Shown here: positions 57,495 through 64,000 of the stretch, in pieces | How positions within the stretch are numbered: the first letter of the stretch is position 1 | How the letters are laid out: each line of letters starts with the position of its first letter | DNA from: Streptomyces sp. NBC_00536 | Lineage (GTDB): Bacteria; Actinomycetota; Actinomycetes; Streptomycetales; Streptomycetaceae | Reading direction: 5' to 3' | DNA length: 64,000 nt | Assembly (NCBI RefSeq): GCF_036346295.1 | Contig: NZ_CP107819.1 | Coordinates: 2,914,001-2,978,000 of the forward strand | The notes under the pieces: generated by a model | The model's input: only the letters and a program-made list of their open reading frames with translations | What the model was told of the DNA's origin: nothing | The model's database searches: none | Made by a program: the position numbers and the translations under genes

Positions 57495-57590
57495 ATGACC
57501 GCCTCGTCCACGTCCGAACGCGCCGGGCCGACCACCGGGCCCGGCGCCGCGCCCCGCGCCGCCGCGGGGCCGGTGCGCCTCACACGATGA
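57495..57590 (+). pseudogene. 31-codon leaderless ORF, possible truncated gene start
   Basis: The ORF starts MTASSTSERAGPTTG and ends in PVRLTR before TGA, overlapping antisense the 3' end of the LuxR-type gene. The disordered Ser/Pro/Ala-rich start looks like the N-terminus of a regulator whose body has been lost. A real micropeptide cannot be excluded. Support is the promoter spacing only. Confidence 0.3.
57551..57570 (-). terminator. Hairpin downstream of the third LuxR-type gene
   Basis: 8-bp stem GCCCCGCG/CGCGGGGC with a 4-nt loop, 10 bp past the stop on the minus strand. Confidence 0.5.
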
Positions 57591-58374
57591 GCGTCGTCTC
57601 GTTCCTGGCGAGCGCGTAGCCGAACTGGATGCGGGTGAGCGCGCCCAGTTCCTGCTTCATCGACGCGATGTGCCCCTGGAGCGACCGGTCGCTGATGCCG
57701 AGCCGTCGCGCTATCTGCTTGTCGGGATAGCCCGCGACGAGCAGTTTTCCGATCGACTGACGAAGTGAGGGAATGACCTCGTCGGCCGCTTTGGCGGCAT
57801 GCGTGGAAATGAACGGGAACGGCTTGGCCCGGTCCCAGGAACGGTCGAATACGTCCCTGAGGAAGCGTACGATCGCGGGCTCCCGGATACCGATGGCATC
57901 GGTCCTGCTGTCGTTCGCGGAAATGAACGCGACGGTCTCGTCGACGATGATCAGCCGGTCGTGGAATTCCGCCAGCGTACGGACCTGGACCCCCAGGTCC
58001 GAAACCGCCCGCACATAGTTCTTCGTGGCCTCGTCGAAGCGGGTCGTGTGCTGATAGAGCGTACGCATCGCGACGCCCCCCTCGATCTGACGGCGTACGG
58101 ATTCGAGCGCTTCGTCCAGTACGGGCCCCGGCCTGGGACCGTCCGGCTGGGCGGTCAGGATCTCGGTGCGCGCCTCGGCGAGCGACGCCCGGATCGCCTC
58201 CCCGATGGCCTCCAGCCCGTGGTGGTAGCTGATCCTCGGGTCGGCGGGAGCCTGCGCGACCGGGGCCGGGACGACCCCGGCCGGGCTGTCGGCGATGAGT
58301 CTGGACAGTGCTTGCAGGTGCTCGGCCATGAGCTGCTGAGCACGCTCCGGCCCGTCCGGAGTCTTCCGTTCCAT
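57580..58374 (-). CDS. LuxR-type regulator with PLD-like sensor region (3)
   Basis: 264 residues. A PLD-like domain (about 50-190) keeps a partial HxK/D pattern (FHDRLIIVDETVAF). The C-terminal LuxR-type HTH (about 205-262) has YPDKQIARRLGISDRSLQGH. It is the same architecture as the regulators at 50238-51822 but clearly diverged. It is divergent from a small secreted peptide gene 228 bp away. Confidence 0.88.
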   Translation of the reverse strand: MERKTPDGPERAQQLMAEHLQALSRLIADSPAGVVPAPVAQAPADPRISYHHGLEAIGEAIRASLAEARTEILTAQPDGPRPGPVLDEALESVRRQIEGGVAMRTLYQHTTRFDEATKNYVRAVSDLGVQVRTLAEFHDRLIIVDETVAFISANDSRTDAIGIREPAIVRFLRDVFDRSWDRAKPFPFISTHAAKAADEVIPSLRQSIGKLLVAGYPDKQIARRLGISDRSLQGHIASMKQELGALTRIQFGYALARNETTLIV

Positions 58375-58601
58375 CAGCGATCCCCCGATCGTTCAAGATG
58401 TCCGATATTTACCCGTCCGCAGGGTTTGCGGTCCCTCATGTTTTAGCGCTGCGAAAGTCTGAGCCGTCTTGCGACTTCAGTCTAGGGGCGGCGGCCCCGC
58501 ACAGTGATGGAGGGAGATGGCGCTTCTCCGCTTTCCCCTCACTAAACCGCCGGGGGCATCCCCGCATAAGCACGCCCCGTCCTTTCGAAAGGCTCATCCC
58601 G

Positions 58602-58835
58602 ATGTCGGCTCTTGTTTCCCGCCAGGCCCGCTCCCACACGGCGTTTCGCCTGTCCCGCACGGCCGGCGCCGTCTCTTTGGCGATAGCGTCCACCCTGGCC
58701 GCCGGTCTCCTCGCCGTGTGCTCGGCGAGCGCGACGGCCGCGCCGCGCTCCACGGACGACCCGCACATCCTGGCCGACGTTGGCTGGAATTCGATGACCC
58801 CTCAGTCAACTCAGTCAACTCCGTCAGCTCTCTGA
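58602..58835 (+). CDS. Small secreted peptide
   Basis: 77 residues. A basic N-terminus and hydrophobic segment (AVSLAIASTLAAGLLAVCSA) form a signal peptide, with likely cleavage at SATA-AP. The predicted mature peptide begins APRSTDDPHILADVGWNS and ends in a Ser/Thr/Gln-rich tail encoded by short repeats (TCAACT units). AAGG lies 9 nt upstream of the ATG, a long spacing. The DDP motif near the mature N-terminus recalls the DDPWS peptide at 40319. It sits between a divergent LuxR-type regulator and the downstream operon start (59 bp). Confidence 0.6.
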   Translation: MSALVSRQARSHTAFRLSRTAGAVSLAIASTLAAGLLAVCSASATAAPRSTDDPHILADVGWNSMTPQSTQSTPSAL

Positions 58836-58894
58836 GCGTCGGCCACGGGACCGTCCCCGCCCCGCAGACCTCCGCGCCCTGAAGGACACCCGCC

Positions 58895-59767
58895 GTGAAC
58901 CAGCTCGCCCCCGCCGACCAGCTCGCCCGCGCCCTCGCCTTCCGCCGGCTCCACGAGGAGCCGCGCCCCTTCGTCGTCCCCAACCCGTGGGACGCGGGCA
59001 CCGCCCGCCTGCTGAGCGGACTCGGCTTCGCCGCGCTCGCCACCACCGGCGCGGGACTGGCCTACGGCCTCGGGCTGCCCGACGGCACCAACCGGGTCGC
59101 CCGGCAGGACGTCCTGGCGAACGCCGCGGTGATCGTCTCCGCGACGCACCTGCCGGTCTCCGCCGACCTGGAGAGCGGCTTCGGCGAGACGCCCGGCGAG
59201 GTCGCCGAGACCATCCGGCTCGCCGCCGCGGCAGGCCTGGTCGGCGGCTCGATCGAGGACTCGACGGGCCGCGCCGAGGATCCCGTGCGCCCGCTGGACG
59301 AGGCGGTGGAGCGGGTGGCCGCGGCCGTCGCCGCCGCCCGCGCGCTCGGCTTCCCCTTCACCGTGACCGCCCGCGCCGAGAACTTCTTCCAGGGCCGGCC
59401 CGACCTCGCGGACACCATCCGGCGCCTGCGGGCGTACGAGGCCGCCGGCGCCGACGTGCTGTACGCGCCCGGGCTCCCGGACGCCGAGTCCGTGCGCGCG
59501 GTGTGCGCCGCCGTGGACCGCCCGGTGAACGTCCTGATGGGATCGCCCGCCCTGGCGCTGTCCGTGGCGGACCTCGGGGACCTCGGCGTCCGCCGGATCA
59601 GCGTCGGCTCCGCGCTGTCGCGGGCCGCGCTCGGCGCGGTGGTCCGGGCCGCCGAGGAGATCCGTACGCACGGCACCTTCGGCTTCGGCGCCGAGGCGCT
59701 GCCCTATCCCGAAGTCAACGCACTGATGGCGGCGGCCGCACCGGCCGCCGGGAGGACCGAGGACTGA
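58895..59767 (+). CDS. Isocitrate lyase/PEP mutase-family enzyme
   Basis: 290 residues, GTG start with AAGGA 8 nt upstream. A TIM-barrel enzyme with VVPNPWDAGTARLL, ATTGAGLAYGLG, SADLESGFG, GGSIEDSTG and FTVTARAENFF. These match the 2-methylisocitrate-lyase-like group with catalytic metal-binding Asp/Glu. The EDKxxxxxNS motif of true phosphonate-forming PEP mutase is absent, so C-C bond lysis of a small carboxylate is more likely. Its stop overlaps the next start (TGATG). Confidence 0.9.
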   Translation: MNQLAPADQLARALAFRRLHEEPRPFVVPNPWDAGTARLLSGLGFAALATTGAGLAYGLGLPDGTNRVARQDVLANAAVIVSATHLPVSADLESGFGETPGEVAETIRLAAAAGLVGGSIEDSTGRAEDPVRPLDEAVERVAAAVAAARALGFPFTVTARAENFFQGRPDLADTIRRLRAYEAAGADVLYAPGLPDAESVRAVCAAVDRPVNVLMGSPALALSVADLGDLGVRRISVGSALSRAALGAVVRAAEEIRTHGTFGFGAEALPYPEVNALMAAAAPAAGRTED

Positions 59768-61065
59768 TGGACACGCACACGGCCGCCGGGGACGGGGCCT
59801 CGGCGGTCCTCGCCGCCGGACCCGCCGCCGTGTTCCGGCGGCTGCTCGACGACGAGGACCTCGGCGCCGCGGAGACCCGCGACGACGCCGGCCCCGCCGG
59901 CCCGCACGGGACGCGGCGCGCGACGACGGCGCTCGTGGCGCGCCGGGTCCTGGACGCCTTCCTGTCCGCGCCCACCGAGGCGTACGACGCGGGCCGGGAC
60001 GCGGGACACGGCTCGGGCGCGGGCTCCGCCGACGACGCCCCGTCCGGCCCCGCCGCCGACCCCGGGGCGATCGCCGACCGCGTCCGGGCCGCCCGCGGCG
60101 CCCTGGCACCGCTCCTCGCCGCCCTGTGCGAGCGGAGCCCCGGGACCCGGCGCCTCGTCCTGCGCCAGCGGTCCCCCCTTCTGCTGCCCGGCGGCGCGCG
60201 ACGGCGCCACCGGGCCCTCATCGGGCACGGCGTGCACCTGCCCGTGCCCGGCGCACCGGAGTTCGCCCGGCGCTCCCAGGCACGCCCGCTGACCCTGCTG
60301 CACGCCGCCTTCCGCCTCGCGCTCACCCGGCTGCCCGGGCCGTTCCTGCCCGAGGTGGTGGGCGCGCACTACGCGATGACCGCCCTCGGCGCCGACGCGC
60401 TGCTGCTGGGCGCGGACGACCCCGGGGCCGAGGCTCGGGCCCGTACGGTCCTGGCCGACTACCTCGCGCTCACCGAGCACGCGCCGACCGGCGCGCGGGA
60501 CCGGCAGCGGCTGGGCGCGGCCGTCGCGCTGGTGCTGCGGCTGGAGCGGGAGCACGCCGAGCTGCTCGGCGAACTGGCCGACTGGCACGAGGCCCTGGAT
60601 CCGGACGCCCGGGTCGCCCGGATCCTGCTCCGGCACACGCCGTACCCGACGGAACCGGGTCCCGCGGGTCCGGAACGCACCCCGCGCCCCGGCCGGCTGG
60701 ACGTGACGCGGCTGCCCGAGTGGCTCGACGACGAGAACCGCGAACTGGCCGACTTCACCGAGGCGTTCCGCCGCTCCCTGAGCACCCGGCCCGCTCCCGA
60801 GGCCGTGACGGACTTCGGCGGGCCGCTGTTCGGGCTCCTCGACGAGGACGAGGCGGCGCTCTTCGCCCGGTGGGGCGAGTCCGTCGTGGCCGGCGGCCCG
60901 GCCACGCTCGCCTTCCACCCGAACTCAACGGGTGACGCGGCGGCGTTGGTGTGGGCGCGCCGCCTCGCCAACGTCGAGCGGTTCCCGCACCTGCGCTCCG
61001 CCCCCGGCCCCGCCCCGGAACCGGACACCGGTCAGGCGGCGGGCCTGATCTCGCGCTGCCGCTGA
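59767..61065 (+). CDS. Unknown protein, possibly heme-oxygenase-like iron enzyme
   Basis: 432 residues, all-helical in character and Ala/Arg/Leu-rich. The segment FLPEVVGAHYAMTALGADAL, then LTEHAPTGARDRQRLGAAV and LRLEREHAELL, resembles the iron-containing redox enzymes with heme-oxygenase-like fold (Glu/His ligands in helices). The match is by eye and weak. The family acts in oxidative cleavage or N-oxidation of amino-acid-derived substrates. It is coupled to the PEP-mutase-family gene (TGATG) and 64 bp upstream of the saccharopine-dehydrogenase-like gene. Confidence 0.7.
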   Translation: MDTHTAAGDGASAVLAAGPAAVFRRLLDDEDLGAAETRDDAGPAGPHGTRRATTALVARRVLDAFLSAPTEAYDAGRDAGHGSGAGSADDAPSGPAADPGAIADRVRAARGALAPLLAALCERSPGTRRLVLRQRSPLLLPGGARRRHRALIGHGVHLPVPGAPEFARRSQARPLTLLHAAFRLALTRLPGPFLPEVVGAHYAMTALGADALLLGADDPGAEARARTVLADYLALTEHAPTGARDRQRLGAAVALVLRLEREHAELLGELADWHEALDPDARVARILLRHTPYPTEPGPAGPERTPRPGRLDVTRLPEWLDDENRELADFTEAFRRSLSTRPAPEAVTDFGGPLFGLLDEDEAALFARWGESVVAGGPATLAFHPNSTGDAAALVWARRLANVERFPHLRSAPGPAPEPDTGQAAGLISRCR

Positions 61066-61129
61066 CCCGCCCGCGCCGCCCCGCATCCCCATCCACCTCC
61101 ACCGGCTCGCCAGAACAGGGAGTACGCCC

Positions 61130-62461
61130 GTGTCCATTGACCTGATGACGGCACCCGCCGCCCGCACCCACACCCACGCCCATACCCGCACGCACGCGCC
61201 CGTCCCACCCTCGCTCACGCTGCCCCGGCCCCGGCGCGCCCCGGTGGCCGCGCCGACCAGCGGCACCGTCCACTGGATCGGCACGGGTCTGTCCACCGGC
61301 CGCAGCGGCCTGGAGCTGCTGTGCGCGCACGCGGAACGCGTCGTGGTGTGGGACCGTACGGCGCTGCGCGGCGAGGACCGGCTGGCCGCCCTCGGCCTGG
61401 ACTCGTACGACGAGATCGAGGTCAGGGCCCTGACGGACGGCGCTCTGGAGGCCGAGGTCGGCCGCGGGGACATCGTCGTCTCGATGCTCCCGCCCGCCGA
61501 GCACCCCTGGCTGCTGCGCCTGGCCCTGGAGAGCGGGGCCCACTTCGCCTGCCCGACCCCGCTGGTGGGCGCATCGGCGCAGCTGGACACCCTGCTCGGG
61601 CGGGCCGCCGCGGCGGGCCTCGTGGTGCTGACGGAGGCGGGGCTGGAGCCCGGCATCGACCACATGATGGCCCGTCTGCTGGTGGCGCGGGCGCGCCTGG
61701 CCGTCGGGGACAGCGCCGAGTCCGTCGACTTCACCTCGTACTGCGGTGGCATCCCGGCCGTCCCGAACGCCTTCCGGCACCGCTTCAGCTGGGCCCCGTA
61801 CGACGTGCTCGCGGCCCTCGGCTCCCCCACCCGGCACATCAGCGAGGGAGGCGAGTTCACCGCCATGCGCCCGTGGGAGGTCACCCGCCCGCACCGGCTG
61901 GCCGGTGAGGACTTCGAGGTCTACCCCAACCACGACAGCGTGCCCTTCGTGGCGCGCTACGGCGTCCCCGCCGACTGGCGGATGCGCACCTTCATCCGCG
62001 GCACCCTGCGCCGCGCGGGCTGGCGCGAGGCGTGGGAGCCGGTCTTCCGCGTGGTGCGCACGGGCGACAAGCGCCAGATGCTGGAGCTGGCCCGGGAACT
62101 GGCGGTGCGCCACCCCGCGACCGAGGCCGACCGCGACCGCGTGCTGCTCTCGGTCACGCTGGACGCGCGGACCGCGGACGGCAGGCGCTGGTACGGCTCC
62201 TACCGGATGGACCTGACCGGCGAGGAGACCGAGAGCGCGATGGCGCGGGCGGTGTCCCTGCCGATCGCCTACGGGGTCACCCGGCTGCTGACCGGATCGC
62301 TGCTCCCCGGGGTCAACCGGGCGGCGGAGACCGTCGAGGAGGCCGCGCGCTGGCTGACCTTCCTGGACTTCAACGGGCTGCGCAGCACCTTCACCGACGT
62401 CCTTCCCGACGCGGCCCCCCGCAGCGCCCAGGAGGCCGCGGCCGGCCCCGGGCCGCGATGA
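61130..62461 (+). CDS. Saccharopine dehydrogenase-like NAD(P) oxidoreductase
   Basis: 443 residues, GTG start with GGAG 7 nt upstream. A His/Thr-rich N-terminal extension precedes the Rossmann start VHWIGTGLSTGRSG. VVSMLPPAEHPWLLRLAL, EAGLEPGIDHMMA and the long C-terminal region (YCGGIPAV, FEVYPNHDS, MARAVSLPIAYG) match saccharopine reductase and related enzymes that form or split secondary amines between an amino acid and a keto or semialdehyde group. Its stop overlaps the ATG of the heterocyclisation protein, suggesting it makes an unusual amino acid for a peptide. Confidence 0.88.
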   Translation: MSIDLMTAPAARTHTHAHTRTHAPVPPSLTLPRPRRAPVAAPTSGTVHWIGTGLSTGRSGLELLCAHAERVVVWDRTALRGEDRLAALGLDSYDEIEVRALTDGALEAEVGRGDIVVSMLPPAEHPWLLRLALESGAHFACPTPLVGASAQLDTLLGRAAAAGLVVLTEAGLEPGIDHMMARLLVARARLAVGDSAESVDFTSYCGGIPAVPNAFRHRFSWAPYDVLAALGSPTRHISEGGEFTAMRPWEVTRPHRLAGEDFEVYPNHDSVPFVARYGVPADWRMRTFIRGTLRRAGWREAWEPVFRVVRTGDKRQMLELARELAVRHPATEADRDRVLLSVTLDARTADGRRWYGSYRMDLTGEETESAMARAVSLPIAYGVTRLLTGSLLPGVNRAAETVEEAARWLTFLDFNGLRSTFTDVLPDAAPRSAQEAAAGPGPR

Positions 62462-63975
62462 GTTACCGGGAGGTCCTGCGCGAGATCGAGCACCGCGGCC
62501 TGTCGGTGGAGCTGTTCGGACCGGACCTGTGGGTACAGGGCGACCGGACGTGCATGGACCCGGAGTTCGTGGCGCGGCTCAGGGCCGCCAAACCCGACCT
62601 GATCCACCATCTGCGACAAGTGGAACTGCACGGTCCGGGTTTCCCGCTGACCCCCCTCCAGCACGCCCGGCTGCGCACCGGTGACCCCGGCGCCGCGGGC
62701 GGACACGTCTACCACGAGATCGAGGGCTGCTGGGACGTCGACCGGCTCCAGGAAGCGCTGGCCGCCGTCGTCGACGCGCACAGCGGCCTGCGGTCGCGGT
62801 TCTCCGCCACCGGCCGCCAGATCACCGAGATCCGCGGCTGCCGGACGCGGATCTCCCGCCTCGACCTGCGCGCGCACGGCACCCGGGAACAGACCAGGAT
62901 CCGGGGCGAGCTGCGCGAGGAGCGGGTGCACCGCACGCTGCCCGTGGACCGGGCGCCGCTGCTCGCCGTCGAGGTGACCGTCCTCGCCGACGACCGGATG
63001 GTGCTGCACGTCAGCCACGACGGCCTGGTGATGGACGGGGCCAGCATGTTCCTGTTCTTCCGGGCCTGGTGGCAGGAGTACGCGCAGCACGGGCGCACCC
63101 GGACCGCCCCGCCCGAGGAACTGCTGTACGAGGAGTACGTGGCCGCCCTGGAGGAGGCGTGCGAGCGGGCTCCGGCGCGCCGGGCCCGGGAGTACTGGCT
63201 GGCCAGGATCGACGGGCTCGCCCCCGCCCCCCGGCTGCCGCTGCGCGCCGGTCCGCTGCCGGCCGGTCCGCCGCGGTTCTCGCAGCGCCGGGCCCGCCTC
63301 GACCGGGAGGCGTGGGCCGCGCTGAAGGAACGGGCCGCCGACGCGGGGCTGACCGTGACCGTGGTGCTGCTCGCGGCGTACGCGCAGACCCTGGCCCGGT
63401 GGGGCGCCGGGGCCCGGTTCACGCTGGGCGCCACCGTCCCCCACCGGCCGCCGGTCCACCCCCGGATCCGCCATGCCATCGGCCAGTACTCGGACCTGCT
63501 CCTGGTCGAGGCCGAGGTGGACCGGAGCCTGACCTTCGCCGAACGGGCCCGGCTGCTGCACGCGCGGCTGCGCGAGGACCTGGCGCACCGGGACCACTCC
63601 GGCGTCCTGGTCCTGCGGGAACTGGCCCGCCGGGCCGGAGCCCCGGCGGCCCTGATGCCGTACGCCTTCTGCAGCGCGGTCGAACAGGACGGCGGCGCGG
63701 ACGGTTCGGCCCTGGAACTCTTCGGACCGGAGGTCCACACGGTCAGCCAGAGCCCGCAGACCTGGCTGACCGCCTTCGCGATGGAGCAGCACGGCGCGCT
63801 CGTCGTCCAGCTCGACGGGATCGACGCGCTGTTCCCGGAGGGCCTGCTCGACGCCCTGGCCCTCGGCTACCAGGCGCTGCTGCGGGAACTCACCGACCGC
63901 CTCGCGTGGCAGCGGACCTTGTTGTCGGAGTTGCCGGACCCGGGTCTGCCAGGTCACGGCACCAGGCCCAGCTGA
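62458..63975 (+). CDS. Free-standing TubC docking domain plus heterocyclisation (Cy) domain
   Basis: 505 residues. Residues 1-55 form a TubC_N-type docking domain (LREIEHRGLSVELFGPDLWV region). The rest is a condensation-superfamily domain: FPLTPLQHARL at the start, and DGLVMDGAS (about 188-197) in place of HHxxxDG. The latter fits the DxxxxDxxS hallmark of cyclisation domains. APAPRLPLRA and FTLGATVPHRPPVHP also match Cy motifs, but the usual VGDFTS segment is IGQYSD. No A or T domain follows, so it works in trans with partner NRPS proteins outside the window. Cy domains form thiazoline or oxazoline from Cys, Ser or Thr; the altered motif leaves cyclodehydration uncertain. Confidence 0.85.
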   Translation: MSYREVLREIEHRGLSVELFGPDLWVQGDRTCMDPEFVARLRAAKPDLIHHLRQVELHGPGFPLTPLQHARLRTGDPGAAGGHVYHEIEGCWDVDRLQEALAAVVDAHSGLRSRFSATGRQITEIRGCRTRISRLDLRAHGTREQTRIRGELREERVHRTLPVDRAPLLAVEVTVLADDRMVLHVSHDGLVMDGASMFLFFRAWWQEYAQHGRTRTAPPEELLYEEYVAALEEACERAPARRAREYWLARIDGLAPAPRLPLRAGPLPAGPPRFSQRRARLDREAWAALKERAADAGLTVTVVLLAAYAQTLARWGAGARFTLGATVPHRPPVHPRIRHAIGQYSDLLLVEAEVDRSLTFAERARLLHARLREDLAHRDHSGVLVLRELARRAGAPAALMPYAFCSAVEQDGGADGSALELFGPEVHTVSQSPQTWLTAFAMEQHGALVVQLDGIDALFPEGLLDALALGYQALLRELTDRLAWQRTLLSELPDPGLPGHGTRPS

Positions 63976-64000
63976 TGCGCCGGCAGGGCCGCTTGGACCC

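Noticed and set aside
58895..59767. Phosphonate pathway starting from PEP mutase
   Set aside because: The EDKxxxxxNS motif of phosphonate-forming PEP mutases is missing, and no phosphonopyruvate decarboxylase or related gene follows.

Overview
The window comes from a high-GC (roughly 70-75 % G+C) actinomycete, most likely Streptomyces or a close relative. The signs are strong third-position GC bias, many GTG starts, ATGA/TGATG-coupled operons, SARP/AfsR-type regulators, a rare in-frame TTA codon in a regulator, and dense secondary-metabolite genes. No rRNA, tRNA or CRISPR array was seen.

Left third (1-27.9 kb, minus strand): a large nonribosomal peptide synthetase (NRPS) locus. Reading along transcription it runs RHS/YD-repeat secreted protein, SyrP/AsnO-like oxygenase, cytochrome P450, terminator-like hairpin, NRPS-1 (C-T-C-A-T-E) and NRPS-2 (C-A-T-E, C-A-T, C-A-T-E*, C-T-E..., leaving the window at base 1). 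Two modules have no adenylation domain and one epimerisation domain (E*) has lost its catalytic histidine. The first A domain carries an Asn-type code, which fits the hydroxylase beside it.

Middle (28-43.6 kb): an orphan response regulator, an HTH-only LysR protein, a MacB/FtsX-type ABC transporter, a second P450, a 165-bp MITE-like element that supplies the stop codon of an ABC1/UbiB-type kinase gene, a degenerate flavin-dependent halogenase homologue divergent from a small Gly/Cys-tailed peptide gene, and two AfsR-like regulators flanking a small secreted peptide made of DDPWS repeats.

Right third (43.7-64 kb): a polyprenyl diphosphate synthase/acyl-CoA carboxylase beta/epsilon operon, a secreted protein, a KS-like enzyme with His replaced by Gln plus a DsrE-like partner, an IclR regulator and two LuxR-type regulators (one with a TTA codon). 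Then come a Sfp-type phosphopantetheinyl transferase, a stand-alone A-T-TE synthetase of the arylpyruvate-dimerising type with an epimerase and a SnoaL protein, a third LuxR-type regulator divergent from another small secreted peptide, and an operon of a PEP-mutase-family enzyme, an unknown protein, a saccharopine-dehydrogenase-like enzyme and a free-standing TubC-docking/heterocyclisation-domain protein.

A 16-bp palindrome (TGGCAGCAAGCTGCCA and variants) lies about 90-115 bp upstream of several of these transcription units. It suggests that the AfsR-like gene, the prenyl/carboxylase operon, the secreted protein and the KS-like operon form one co-regulated set.
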